From: Ureibacillus massiliensis 4400831 = CIP 108448 = CCUG 49529
Lineage (GTDB): Bacteria; Bacillota; Bacilli; Bacillales_A; Planococcaceae
Direction of reading: 5' to 3'
Length of the DNA stretch: 64,000 nt
NCBI RefSeq assembly: GCF_000772965.1
Contig: NZ_JPVQ01000009.1
Location: forward strand, 41,310 to 105,309
Part shown: positions 16,488 through 25,757 of the stretch, piece by piece
Position numbering within the stretch: position 1 is the stretch's first letter
Layout of the letters: every line of letters begins with the position of its first letter
The notes under the pieces: generated by a model
Seen by the model: the letters and a program-made list of their open reading frames with translations, nothing else
Databases searched by the model: none
Told to the model about the DNA's origin: nothing
Position numbers and translations under genes: made by a program

Positions 16488-18947
16488 TCAACTTGAAGTT
16501 AAGCTGTATAGCTTCGATAAAGTTTGTGGGCTCGCTACACCGTCTGCTTTGAACCCATATATTCGTTGGAAATCGCCAACCGCATATTTTGTACTCGTAT
16601 TATAAATTCCATTGATTGGGCCGTTATAGAATCCTAAATTACTCAGCGCTCTTTGTAATTCCGTTACAGCAGCGCCACTAGAACCTGGTCCAAGTGTAGA
16701 ATAAGAAACACTCGTTTTATTAGCTGTAATTTCATCTATTTTCGCAAGTGTTACAGGGCCAGCAATGCCATCTGCTTTAAATCCATAAGCTCGTTGAAAA
16801 TCACCAACTGCATATTTCGTGCTCGTATTATAAATCCCATTAACAGGACCTTTATAATAACCCAAACTTTTTAATGTATTTTGTAAAGCGGTAACTTTAG
16901 CCCCGCTAGATCCTGTCTTTAATGTAGGATAGCTCACAACTTGATCTTGTGCCGGAGCTGACGGGGGATTAATGGCAGATGTTATCTCATTTATTTTAGA
17001 TAAAGTTTGTGGGCCAGCTAACCCATCGGCTGTTAGATTTAATGCTCGTTGGAAATCACCAACCGCGTATTTCGTACTTGTATTATAGATGCCATTAATA
17101 GGTCCATCATAAAAGCCCAAGTTTTTTAATGTAGTTTGTAGAGATGTAACAGCAACACCACTGGAACCAGGTCCTAAAATAGAACTTGGAGCATCTGTTT
17201 GCGGTACTGTAGGTGCTGCTTTATTGCTAGTCACTTCTGCCAATTTCGTTAATGTTTGAGGACCAGCAAGACCATCTGCTTTAAGACTGTATTCACGCTG
17301 GAAATCACCAACTGCATATTTGGTACTTGTATTATAGATACCATTAATAGGCCCATCATAATAACCTAATTTTTTTAATGTGTTTTGAAGTTCAGTCACT
17401 GCCGTACCAGAGGAACCAGGACCTAACACACTGTTTTCATTACTCGGGGCGGAAATTGCTCCAGGAGTATTAGCAGCAGGTGCTTCAATCTCAGAGGGAA
17501 CATCGGGATTTGAAACCTTTAATACTTGACCAACAACTATCGTATCACTCGTTAAATTATTCATCGCCTTTAATTGATCGACTGACATATTGTATAAAGT
17601 GGCAATTCGCCATAAAGAATCACCAGATTTAACAGTATAGGATGCAGTTGAGTTTACTAGTTCTCCATACTGTCCCGGTGGTAGAAAATCATCTTCATTT
17701 GTATGAGTTGTCCAAGAATTATAATATTGCCACATTGAAGCACTTTCCTGTCCTAAACTCCAGCTACCAGCGCCCTTTAAGTTGTATTGGTGAATTAAGT
17801 CAAATTTTGCTGCAATGGATTCGTTATTTTCATAATAAATGTGATATGTTCCCGGGCTTAATGTTTTTCCTGCTACGGTACTAGCGGGATCACCTTGTTT
17901 AATTGTGATGGTAGCCATAGGCGTTTTAGATACCTGATCAAAAGTCACAGTGCCACCATATTTATTTAAAAGTTCATCTACTTTTACATTGGAAATACCT
18001 GTGCCCCACGAAGATATTGGATCTCCAACTTTCCACATCCGTCCGTAGAATGGAAGACCTAAGACTACTTTTTCAGCAGGTACACCTTGATTTAAAGCAT
18101 ATTGAACAGAACGCTCCACCCACTTGTAGCTTGCAACTGGACCCTCAGAACCGCCTTCATAGCTCTCATCGTATGCCATAATCATAAGGTAATCCGCATA
18201 CTTTGCTAAACCGTTATAGTCGTAGGAACCATGCCAACCTTTCGTCCAGTTGTTCGGATTAGCTGCAACTGCAACAGATACTTCCTTATCACTAGGTAGC
18301 TTTTCACGAAGTAAACGAACGAGATCAGTATAAGCTACTCGATCAATTTCCGTAACATTTTCAATATCTACATTGACACCATCTAAATTATTTTTAATGA
18401 TAAAGTTTGCAATTTGAGTCGATAGCTGCTCTCTATTTTGTAAGGCGGCGCGCCCCACAGTTCGATCCCAATGGTTACTCAAGAATGGGACCACGTCTAT
18501 TCCTCTGTTATGCATTTCTTTTACGAAATTTGCATCATAGAGATTTGTTATTTTTAAAGAGCCGTCAGAGTTCAAATCAAAATAACTAGGAGAGACGAGA
18601 CTAAGATTTCCTTGAGCTTTATCGACTTGTGAAATCATTGTTTGAGCACTGCCAAAATATAAATAACTCATATTAAAGTCTACATCATGGGCTTTTGCAG
18701 TATTCATTGGAATACTTGTTAAAATAACAGCCCCTGCAACAACTACAACCGTAGCAATTTTTAGTTTTGGATAATGTTTTTTTACAAAGTTGATAGCTGA
18801 CTGTTTAATATCCGTAACTTTATCCTTTGTAGATATAAGAAATTCCTCTGCAAATTCAGTATCATTTCCACCTCTAACTTCATCTACATGTAAAACAACC
18901 GTTAATTCACCATTTACAATTTTTAATTCTACGTTTTCAAATGTCAT
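16488..18947 (-). CDS. GH18 cell-wall hydrolase with LysM and four peptidoglycan-binding repeats
   Basis: 819 residues. An unusual 63-residue charged N-terminus precedes a hydrophobic segment (about 64-80) ending in NTAKA, a likely signal-peptidase site. The glycoside hydrolase 18 domain (about 88-425) has the catalytic motif DGVNVDIE at 189-196 with Glu196 as acid/base; the Asn in place of a motif Asp is normal in the SleL/YaaH spore-cortex group. One LysM domain follows (about 436-480, YTVKSGDSLWRIA). Then come four PG_binding_1 repeats (about 510-570, 592-652, 672-730, 752-815), each containing NGIYNTSTKYAVGDFQR. It is probably an exported N-acetylglucosaminidase acting on peptidoglycan. 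AAGGCGGTG precedes the ATG. Confidence 0.88.
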   Translation of the reverse strand: MTFENVELKIVNGELTVVLHVDEVRGGNDTEFAEEFLISTKDKVTDIKQSAINFVKKHYPKLKIATVVVVAGAVILTSIPMNTAKAHDVDFNMSYLYFGSAQTMISQVDKAQGNLSLVSPSYFDLNSDGSLKITNLYDANFVKEMHNRGIDVVPFLSNHWDRTVGRAALQNREQLSTQIANFIIKNNLDGVNVDIENVTEIDRVAYTDLVRLLREKLPSDKEVSVAVAANPNNWTKGWHGSYDYNGLAKYADYLMIMAYDESYEGGSEGPVASYKWVERSVQYALNQGVPAEKVVLGLPFYGRMWKVGDPISSWGTGISNVKVDELLNKYGGTVTFDQVSKTPMATITIKQGDPASTVAGKTLSPGTYHIYYENNESIAAKFDLIHQYNLKGAGSWSLGQESASMWQYYNSWTTHTNEDDFLPPGQYGELVNSTASYTVKSGDSLWRIATLYNMSVDQLKAMNNLTSDTIVVGQVLKVSNPDVPSEIEAPAANTPGAISAPSNENSVLGPGSSGTAVTELQNTLKKLGYYDGPINGIYNTSTKYAVGDFQREYSLKADGLAGPQTLTKLAEVTSNKAAPTVPQTDAPSSILGPGSSGVAVTSLQTTLKNLGFYDGPINGIYNTSTKYAVGDFQRALNLTADGLAGPQTLSKINEITSAINPPSAPAQDQVVSYPTLKTGSSGAKVTALQNTLKSLGYYKGPVNGIYNTSTKYAVGDFQRAYGFKADGIAGPVTLAKIDEITANKTSVSYSTLGPGSSGAAVTELQRALSNLGFYNGPINGIYNTSTKYAVGDFQRIYGFKADGVASPQTLSKLYSLTSS

Positions 18948-19076
18948 TATTCACACCGCCTTTCCTTACTGTATATGGTTTACCTTCACAAACCAGCTAT
19001 ACACAAAAATTCTCATAGGATTTCAAAATAGGAAAAGTAGGTAATTAAGTTAATTTTATGTGAAATTAACACTATC

Positions 19077-19103
19077 TTAATAAAACTTAAACAGCGCCTA
19101 TAC
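19077..19103 (+). promoter_or_regulatory. Candidate sigma-D-type promoter of chemoreceptor gene
   Basis: TTAA at 19077-19080, a 15-bp spacer, then GCCTATAC at 19096-19103; the flagellar sigma factor consensus is TAAA-N15-GCCGATAA, so 3 of 4 and 6 of 8 positions match. It lies 52 bp before the chemoreceptor start, a sensible place for a motility-regulon promoter. Confidence 0.4.
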
Positions 19104-19154
19104 ATTTGTAAGCTATCTTTAACATATCAGATTGTATAAGGGGTCGTTTTAAAA

Positions 19155-20708
19155 GTGAAAATATCACGATACATAAAAGTGAAAGATCGATTAATTCTCT
19201 TAATGATTGTGTGTATTATTTCGAATGTTATTCTGGCGGTATTTAGTATTGATTATTTAAGAAAGATGGAAAACAATACGGAAATGATGTACGAACAAAG
19301 ATTACTAGCTATGAATGCATTCTCTGAATTTGAACTAGCAATTGATCAAGAAGATTTTGATAAAGCAAGTGAAATTCATGCATCTCTTTCAACCTATCAA
19401 TTTGATTCGAAAATGGAATATTATATAAAAGATCTAAAAACGAGTTTGGAGACTCGAAATATAGATCAAATATTAGCGATTACGGAAGAGACAAAGTTAT
19501 ACATAATTGATCGAGCTGAAAATCAAATACAAATGTATAAAAAGGATATTTCCTTCGGTTATTCGTTGTTAATATCGGTTTCATTAATCATGATTGCCTT
19601 TGTCATTTACTTTAGTGTAGTTGGCTCAAGAGCAGTAAACATACCAACAAAGGAATTAAAGAAATTACTTAAACTTGCAGGACAAGGTGACTTCACTAGA
19701 AATGCAACCTACGATTCAAAGGATGAACTTGGTGAAGTAATGCGAAGCTATAATGAAATGGCATCAGAAGTAAAAGAATTGCTTAAAATCGTTCATAAAA
19801 GTGCAACTTCAGTAGATGAATCAAACTTACGTCTTCAAAATGCTTCTGAAAAAACAACACAGGCTGCTATTCACATTTCAAATGATGCCAGCGATTTAAC
19901 AAGATCGACGGAGCGTTCAGCAGAACAGTTAATGCTAAATACAGCGGCAGTTCAAGAAATCTTTACTGGCATTGAATATATAGCTGAGAAAATTCATTTT
20001 ATTGAAACGAGTATGAAGCGAACTGAAGATGAAGCGAATGAAGGCGTACAATTTGTTTCAGACAATAAAGAAAAGATGAGAGAAATTGAAGTCGCTGTAA
20101 ATCAAACAAATGAAAAAATGCAAATACTTAATGGTCACACAAAGGAAATTGGACAAGTTATTCAATTAATTAACTCCATTGCTGAACAAACGAGCTTACT
20201 TGCATTAAACGCTGCCATTGAAGCTGCAAGAGCAGGAGAGTATGGTAAAGGATTTAGCGTAGTTGCAGATGAGGTACGTAAATTAGCAGATCAATCTGTT
20301 AAATCAACGAAGGTTATTGAAGAAATTGTGGCTCAAATTCAAATTGATTCAAAAGAGTCGATTCAGTATATGAAAAACGCTATCGAATCCGTTCAAACAG
20401 GTATCGAAACAACTGTTCTAAGTGCTTCAAAATTTGAACATATTGCCTCTAGTGTAAATGAAATTAGTCCACATATTGAGGAAGTATCAACTACTATAAA
20501 TCAAATAAAACAAAATACAAAAGAAGTAGCAGATCACTCCACAGAATTAAGCGATTTGTTCGACCATAATAATGAAAGTATAAAACAAGTATCTAAATCA
20601 ACGGTTGAGCAATTAAACGCAACAAGAGAAATGCATAGTGAAATTCAAAAAATTACTAAAAATATACGGTCTCTAACTCATTCCATTAGAAGGTTTACAA
20701 TAAACTAA
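19155..20708 (+). CDS. Methyl-accepting chemotaxis protein
   Basis: 517 residues: a membrane helix at about 13-32, a short extracellular four-helix sensing region of only about 95 residues, a second helix at about 134-153, a HAMP linker (about 154-208), then the long coiled-coil signalling domain with the hairpin tip around [20 protein letters not shown]. This is a minimal small-ligand-domain receptor (4HB-like) that would signal to CheA. GTG start; the ribosome site (AAGGGG) is modest. It is a single gene with its own terminator and a sigma-D-like promoter. The ligand is unknown. Confidence 0.92.
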   Translation: MKISRYIKVKDRLILLMIVCIISNVILAVFSIDYLRKMENNTEMMYEQRLLAMNAFSEFELAIDQEDFDKASEIHASLSTYQFDSKMEYYIKDLKTSLETRNIDQILAITEETKLYIIDRAENQIQMYKKDISFGYSLLISVSLIMIAFVIYFSVVGSRAVNIPTKELKKLLKLAGQGDFTRNATYDSKDELGEVMRSYNEMASEVKELLKIVHKSATSVDESNLRLQNASEKTTQAAIHISNDASDLTRSTERSAEQLMLNTAAVQEIFTGIEYIAEKIHFIETSMKRTEDEANEGVQFVSDNKEKMREIEVAVNQTNEKMQILNGHTKEIGQVIQLINSIAEQTSLLALNAAIEAARAGEYGKGFSVVADEVRKLADQSVKSTKVIEEIVAQIQIDSKESIQYMKNAIESVQTGIETTVLSASKFEHIASSVNEISPHIEEVSTTINQIKQNTKEVADHSTELSDLFDHNNESIKQVSKSTVEQLNATREMHSEIQKITKNIRSLTHSIRRFTIN

Positions 20709-20735
20709 CGATACTAATGACTGAATTCTAGCTTA

Positions 20736-20783
20736 AACCCTCTCCTAATTTTCATTAAAATGGTAAATAGGAGAGGGTTTTTT
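20736..20783 (+). terminator. Chemoreceptor gene terminator
   Basis: 13-bp stem AAACCCTCTCCTA / TAGGAGAGGGTTT with a T-run, 28 bp after the stop. Confidence 0.9.
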
Positions 20784-20966
20784 GTTTGAATTTAACCATT
20801 CTATGTTAAAGTAAAAACGGAATTGTCTTTGCAGGAATTAGAAAAAGTATCTCCTGTAGAAAATGGCTTACAAATTAGGTTTAAGAGGTATGTTTCATCT
20901 TATATAAATATGTCGAGGTCACTAAGTATAATAGCAGTTATTAAATTTGAAAAGAAGGTTGCTAAA

Positions 20967-21332
20967 ATGGATAACGTCATTGATTTCATTTCCATTAAAA
21001 ATAAAAAAATTAATGATGAAATACTGAAAATATTCAGCAGATCCAACTCTTTAGATGAAGCTGAACGAATTGATAAACTGGTAAAAGAAAGTACTCTGTC
21101 AGTTACAGATCATCATAAGTTCCTTGCTTTTGTTTCGTTTTTAGAAGAAAAGAAATTAAATCCCGAGGGTATATTCTTGTCAGTTCTAGAATTATCGACA
21201 CATCAATTTAAGATGAAATATGATTTGAAATGGTCGTCAATTGCACATATGTGTTTTATTTTCATGAAAATATTAAATGATAGTGATCCTGATAAATACG
21301 ATAAGTTCATAAAGCTGAAGAAACGACAATAA
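20967..21332 (+). CDS. Small conserved-looking hypothetical protein
   Basis: 121 residues, acidic/basic and soluble, with no signal peptide. It begins MDNVIDFISIKNKKINDEIL and has a helical middle (DKLVKESTLSVTDHHKFLAF). The frame is open for another 48 codons upstream, but the only good ribosome site (AAGAAGG) lies 6-7 nt before the ATG at 20967, which I chose. No family is recognised. It sits alone just upstream of the miaB promoter. Confidence 0.6.
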   Translation: MDNVIDFISIKNKKINDEILKIFSRSNSLDEAERIDKLVKESTLSVTDHHKFLAFVSFLEEKKLNPEGIFLSVLELSTHQFKMKYDLKWSSIAHMCFIFMKILNDSDPDKYDKFIKLKKRQ

Positions 21333-21459
21333 AATGATGGCCATTTTTTAAGATCATAAAATGACAAAATACATAACAATTACGAATTTTTGTTGGTGAT
21401 TTTTTACATTGTATACATCTTTTAAATTTGTCAAAACAGTATCATTTCAAGCAATGATA

Positions 21460-21489
21460 TTGTTCTTTTAGCCTATTTTTCGTTATAAT
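21460..21489 (+). promoter_or_regulatory. Candidate sigma-A promoter of miaB-ricA
   Basis: TTGTTC at 21460-21465, 18-bp spacer, perfect TATAAT at 21484-21489; start would fall about 48 bp before the miaB ATG. Confidence 0.5.
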
Positions 21490-21543
21490 ATTAAAATGGG
21501 ATTCGAATGTACGAAACCAACCTGAAAGGAGTACTTTAGTTCG

Positions 21544-23091
21544 ATGAATGAAGAACAACGAGTTGCAAGTCAGCAAGTAAATCAACCTAAACCCATCAAT
21601 ACAAAAACTGAAAAAGATTATAGTAAATACTTCGAACGTGTCATTACAGCACCTTCCTTAAAAGATGCAAAAAAACGCGGTAAAGAAGAAGTGAAATATC
21701 ATAAAGATTTTGCCATTCCCCAAGAATTTAAAGGCATGGGCGAGGGGCGCAAATTTTTCATTCGTACTTACGGTTGTCAAATGAACGAACATGATTCAGA
21801 AGTCATGGCTGGTATTTTCATGGAATTAGGCTATGAACCAACTGATAAAATTGAAGAAGCTGATGCTGTATTACTAAATACTTGTGCCATCCGTGAAAAT
21901 GCTGAAAATAAAGTGTTTGGTGAACTTGGCTACTTACTTAAATATAAACGTGAAAATCCTGAAATGTTAATCGGTGTGTGTGGCTGTATGTCACAAGAAG
22001 AATCAGTTGTAAATAAAATCCTTACAACTTACCAGCATGTTGACATGGTATTTGGTACACACAACATTCACCGTTTACCACACATTCTAAAAGAGGCATA
22101 TATGTCGAAAGAAATGGTAATAGAAGTGTGGTCTAAAGAAGGGGATGTACTTGAGAACCTTCCCAAAAAACGAAACGGTGCGATTAAGGCTTGGGTTAAC
22201 ATCATGTACGGTTGCGACAAATTCTGTACATACTGTATCGTTCCATACACTCGTGGGAAAGAGCGTAGTCGTCGTCCTGAAGAAATTATTCAAGAAGTCC
22301 GCGAGCTTGCAGCACATGGCTATCAAGAAATTATGTTGCTAGGTCAAAATGTAAATGCTTACGGGAAAGACTTTACTGATTTGGAATACCGACTTGGCGA
22401 TTTGATGGACGAATTACGAAAAATTGATATTCCACGAATTCGTTTCACAACAAGCCATCCCCGCGACTTTGATGATCATTTAATCGAAGTATTAGCAAAA
22501 GGCGGTAACCTAGTTGAGCATATTCATTTACCAGTACAATCTGGATCAAATGACATTTTGAAAATTATGGCTCGTAAATATACACGCGAGCATTTTTTAG
22601 ACTTAGTTCGCAAAATTAAAGAAGCAATTCCGAATGTTGCGCTGACAACGGATATTATCGTAGGTTATCCAAACGAAACGGAAGAGCAATTCCAAGAAAC
22701 AATTGATTTATATCGTGAGGTTGGTTTCGAATCTGCATTCACTTATATTTACTCACCACGTGAAGGAACACCAGCTGCTAAAATGAATGACAATGTTCCA
22801 CTAGAAGTGAAAAAAGAACGTCTTCAACGTCTAAATGCAGTAGTGGAAGAGTTTTCAGCTGCAGCTTTGAAAAAATATGAAGACCAAGTTGTAGAAGTTT
22901 TAGTTGAAGGAAGCAGTAAAAAACGTGATGATGTATTAGCAGGCTATACTCGTCGCAATAAATTAGTAAACTTTGCTGGACCAAAAGAATTAATTGGGCA
23001 TATCGTTAAAGTAAAAATCACTGATGCAAAAGCGTATTCGTTACGTGGGGAATTTGTAGAAGTAGTAAATCGACAAGAGGTGGAAGTATAA
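21544..23091 (+). CDS. miaB: tRNA-2-methylthio-N6-dimethylallyladenosine synthase
   Basis: 515 residues, matching Bacillus MiaB. The N-terminal UPF0004 domain begins at [16 protein letters not shown]; the radical-SAM CxxxCxxC is in [10 protein letters not shown] with Cys224, Cys228 and Cys231; a TRAM domain ends the protein. It adds the 2-methylthio group to i6A37 of tRNAs reading U-initial codons, downstream of MiaA (33114). AAAGGAG precedes the ATG. Its stop codon overlaps the ricA start by one base. Confidence 0.97.
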   Translation: MNEEQRVASQQVNQPKPINTKTEKDYSKYFERVITAPSLKDAKKRGKEEVKYHKDFAIPQEFKGMGEGRKFFIRTYGCQMNEHDSEVMAGIFMELGYEPTDKIEEADAVLLNTCAIRENAENKVFGELGYLLKYKRENPEMLIGVCGCMSQEESVVNKILTTYQHVDMVFGTHNIHRLPHILKEAYMSKEMVIEVWSKEGDVLENLPKKRNGAIKAWVNIMYGCDKFCTYCIVPYTRGKERSRRPEEIIQEVRELAAHGYQEIMLLGQNVNAYGKDFTDLEYRLGDLMDELRKIDIPRIRFTTSHPRDFDDHLIEVLAKGGNLVEHIHLPVQSGSNDILKIMARKYTREHFLDLVRKIKEAIPNVALTTDIIVGYPNETEEQFQETIDLYREVGFESAFTYIYSPREGTPAAKMNDNVPLEVKKERLQRLNAVVEEFSAAALKKYEDQVVEVLVEGSSKKRDDVLAGYTRRNKLVNFAGPKELIGHIVKVKITDAKAYSLRGEFVEVVNRQEVEV

Positions 23092-23528
23092 TGACAACAA
23101 AAGTTTTTACAAAAGATGAGATCGTTGAAAAAGCAAAAGAAATTGCACACATGATTGCCAATACAGAGCAGGTAGAATTTTTCAAAAAAGCGGAAGCACA
23201 AATTAATGAAAACCAATACGTTCGTGAAAAAATTGCTAGCTTAAAAACATTACAAAAACAAGCGGTAAACTTCCAACATCTTGGAAAAGAAAGAGCGTTA
23301 AAATTAATCGAAGAAAAAATCGAAAAAATTGAACAAGAAATTGATGAACTTCCAATTGTTCAAGAATTTAAACAGTCACAATTTGAAGTAAATAATCTGT
23401 TGCAATTAGTGTCTAATGCCATTGCAAACAATGTGACAAATGAAATCATTACTTCTACTGGTGGGGACGTACTTAAGGGAGAAACGGGTTCAAAAGTACA
23501 AAATAGCCAACCAGGAAGCTGTTCATAA
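23091..23528 (+). CDS. ricA: RicA/YmcA regulatory iron-sulfur protein
   Basis: 145 residues, YlbF/YmcA family: all-helical, with a terminal Cys (PGSCS) as in RicA homologs where it helps bind a 4Fe-4S cluster. In B. subtilis the RicA-RicF-RicT complex promotes RNase Y maturation of mRNAs and supports competence, biofilm formation and sporulation. ricA directly after miaB and before cotE is the conserved order. GAGGTGG ribosome site inside the end of miaB; one-base overlap of start and stop. Confidence 0.93.
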   Translation: MTTKVFTKDEIVEKAKEIAHMIANTEQVEFFKKAEAQINENQYVREKIASLKTLQKQAVNFQHLGKERALKLIEEKIEKIEQEIDELPIVQEFKQSQFEVNNLLQLVSNAIANNVTNEIITSTGGDVLKGETGSKVQNSQPGSCS

Positions 23529-23610
23529 TTTTTACTAATGTTTAATAAACAAATGAGATATTTTGTTTTTAACTAAATGATCGCAAGTTTTAAATCTATA
23601 CTGCATAAAT

Positions 23611-23653
23611 AAGCAATCCAAAAGAGTCTGGTTCTCTTAAGGATTGCTTTTTA
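23611..23653 (+). terminator. miaB-ricA terminator
   Basis: Stem AAGCAATCC / GGATTGCTT with an inner AAGAG/CTCTT pairing and a TTTTT tail. Confidence 0.8.
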
Positions 23654-23830
23654 CATATGAAATCACTCGTTTAGCCAAACATTATAAAATGTGAATGGCA
23701 AATTCACTATTTCTTCTAATTCAACAATTGGTGAAGCCACCTAAAAATTTTTATCCAAAATTCCACTTTTGTCACTATTCATTTTTAAAATTGCCATATC
23801 TTAATTATGTATAAAAGGGAGGTGGAATTA

Positions 23831-23974
23831 ATGGGTTCATCTAACTTTGTAGGTGGAGCTGGCTTTGAGCACGGTCATAAAGAAAACGGTGGATTTGCAT
23901 TGCTTGTTGTTTTATTCATCCTATTAATCATTGTAGGAGCAGCTTTCTTCAATAACTTTGACTATGGTTACTAA
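23831..23974 (+). CDS. YjcZ-family small sporulation membrane protein
   Basis: 47 residues: a Gly/His-rich start (MGSSNFVGGAGFEHGHKENG), one hydrophobic helix (GFALLVVLFILLIIVGAAFF), and a Tyr-rich end (NNFDYGY). This is the architecture of the YjcZ family of tiny sporulation-associated membrane proteins that are abundant in Bacillales. GGGAGGTGG lies 7 nt before the ATG. It is too short for most gene finders but the start, helix and terminator are all convincing. Its precise role is unknown. Confidence 0.85.
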   Translation: MGSSNFVGGAGFEHGHKENGGFALLVVLFILLIIVGAAFFNNFDYGY

Positions 23975-24026
23975 TTATTAAAATTTCTTTAGTTGTTAAG
24001 CTACAGTTTTGACAATACCTTCTTTC

Positions 24027-24054
24027 GACCAGAACAAAAAAGTTCTGGTCTTTT
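24027..24054 (+). terminator. Terminator of yjcZ-like gene
   Basis: Perfect 9-bp stem GACCAGAAC / GTTCTGGTC with an A6 loop and four T residues. The rest of the 23975-24438 gap shows nothing I can assign. Confidence 0.85.
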
Positions 24055-24438
24055 AATTTTAGTTACTATCTATCATTGACATACGACTAAACGAAAAAAA
24101 CTATTCACAAAGTTATAGAAAGTTTTAGTCTGTGTATCCGATATTTCGACCTAGTGAAAATTAAATTTTCTACTTACAATACTCCTTATTTTTCTCCATA
24201 ACGTGGCTTATGCCATATCAAAAATGAAATCTATTAATGCAATAAGAATATGCTCCTATTATTTTTAGGAAATAAAATAGGAATGGCAGGGGATATAATT
24301 TTTTTTGATAGTTTAGGATAATGAAGGAAATAGAAAAGAAGATAGAATTCAAATTTAGAAAACCCATATCTTATTTAATCGTCTGATAAAGTAATAATGG
24401 CATTTTGAATAAGCTATCCAATATAAGGAGGGGTAATT

Positions 24439-24618
24439 ATGAAAAATGATAAAAGATCCATTAAAGAATTGGAAAAGAAAATATATAGTGTACAGGCACG
24501 TATGATCGAAATTGGAATATCAAAAGGTTTAACACACCCCGATACTGTGAAATGTAGTCAGGAGTTAGATCATTTACTAAACGACTTTGAAACTAAGAGA
24601 ACTTACCATTACGCTTAA
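24439..24618 (+). CDS. Spo0E-like aspartyl-phosphate phosphatase
   Basis: 59 residues forming two helices, with the family signature SQELDHLLN at 40-48 (SQELD motif). Spo0E, YisI and YnzD are small phosphatases that dephosphorylate Spo0A~P and so delay sporulation. The length fits the short members of the family. A strong AAGGAGGGG precedes the ATG at 24439. It lies between the yjcZ-like gene and cotE in a sporulation-rich neighbourhood. Confidence 0.85.
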   Translation: MKNDKRSIKELEKKIYSVQARMIEIGISKGLTHPDTVKCSQELDHLLNDFETKRTYHYA

Positions 24619-24629
24619 GTAGTAATGAA

Positions 24630-24830
24630 TTAGTAACTACTATAATAAAGAGATGAATATTGACTTACACCCGGAAAATGGACATGCTTAATACCTTGTT
24701 CATCTTCCGGGATTTTTATTTCCCAACATTTAAAAAATGAACAATACTCTTTAACTTTCATTTTTTCCTCATAAATTATAAACCAATTTTTACTATGCTG
24801 CATACAATACATCATGTGAATATAGCCCAT
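24630..24830 (-). CDS. Possible small Cys/aromatic-rich protein
   Basis: 66 codons on the minus strand, opposite no other gene. Composition is protein-like (EEKMKVKEYCSFFKCWEIKI and GIKHVHFPGVS), with Cys, Trp, His and Tyr. The ribosome site before the ATG is weak (GGTAAG), and no family is recognised. It is listed because it fills an otherwise empty gap; it may not be real. Confidence 0.35.
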   Translation of the reverse strand: MGYIHMMYCMQHSKNWFIIYEEKMKVKEYCSFFKCWEIKIPEDEQGIKHVHFPGVSQYSSLYYSSY

Positions 24831-24977
24831 ATCTTACCATTCCCAACAAGCTTGGATTTCATTTAAAGGTGAATAGTAAGCTTACTTTCAATTAGGGGAT
24901 TAAAAATGCTGGTTCATTTCACCAATTAGGCACATGCCGCATAGTATATGTCGACTAGAATAAAGGAGGAAATTACT

Positions 24978-25559
24978 GTGAAACGTTTGCGTCAAATAGT
25001 GACAAAAGCGGTTGTTGCGAAAGGTAAAAAGAGAATCGTAGCGAGTGAAGTGTTACGTCCACCAAATACACCGACAAGTATTTTAGGATGCTGGGTAATT
25101 AACCATCATTACCATGCAAAAAAGCAAGGTAAATATGTAGAAATTTCAGGGAAATTCGATGTAAACGTATGGTATGCGTACAATAATCATTCAAAAACTG
25201 CAGTTTATAGTGAAACAATTAACTATAAAGACCGCATTAAATTACATTATCGTGATGAAGATGTTATCGATTCTGATGATGTAAAAGTACGCGTATTACA
25301 ACAACCTAACTGTATCGAAGCAGTGATTACAGAAAATGGCGATTGCTTCAAAATCGTTATTGAACGCGAATTCTTAGTGGAAGTAATTGGCGAAACAAAA
25401 GTTGTTGTTTCTGTACATCCAGTAGAATTTGAAGAAGAGTGGAAATTTGAAGAGGAAGACGAATCATCCTCAAGCTCATCAAGCTCATCTAGTTCATCAT
25501 CTTCGAGCTCATCTAGTAGCAGCGAATACAGCCAAGAGTCGTCTTCATTTCGAAAATAA
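24978..25559 (+). CDS. cotE: Outer spore coat morphogenetic protein CotE
   Basis: 193 residues from the GTG at 24978, chosen because TAAAGGAGGAAA lies just upstream and KRLRQIVTKAVVAKGKKR is the known CotE beginning; a longer open frame reaches 24948 but has no ribosome site. CotE is deposited in the mother cell around the forespore and recruits the outer coat proteins. B. subtilis CotE is 181 residues. The extra length here is a C-terminal tail of 20 consecutive serines (25464-25523) after an acidic EEEDE segment, ending in EYSQESSSFRK. Its position between ricA and mutS is conserved. Confidence 0.95.
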   Translation: MKRLRQIVTKAVVAKGKKRIVASEVLRPPNTPTSILGCWVINHHYHAKKQGKYVEISGKFDVNVWYAYNNHSKTAVYSETINYKDRIKLHYRDEDVIDSDDVKVRVLQQPNCIEAVITENGDCFKIVIEREFLVEVIGETKVVVSVHPVEFEEEWKFEEEDESSSSSSSSSSSSSSSSSSSSEYSQESSSFRK

Positions 25560-25564
25560 CTTTT

Positions 25565-25612
25565 AAAGAGCGTCTTTTCTACGAAATAAGTAGATATTAG
25601 ACGCTCTTTTTC
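25565..25612 (+). terminator. cotE terminator
   Basis: 11-bp stem AAAGAGCGTCT / AGACGCTCTTT with T-run. Confidence 0.85.
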
Positions 25613-25757
25613 CTACTTTTGTTATAATAAAGTAGTACAATTATAAAATTTATTCGAAGAGAAGTCCCATAGCTTGAAAACTTTTTAAAATTATTGATAA
25701 CTAAAGTTTAAGGTGGGATTATAGAATATTGATTTTCAAGAGAGGTAACTAAAGGAT

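Noticed and set aside
24321..24386. 21-codon frame starting MKEIEKKIEF
   Set aside because: Very short, with no clear ribosome site and no recognisable product.
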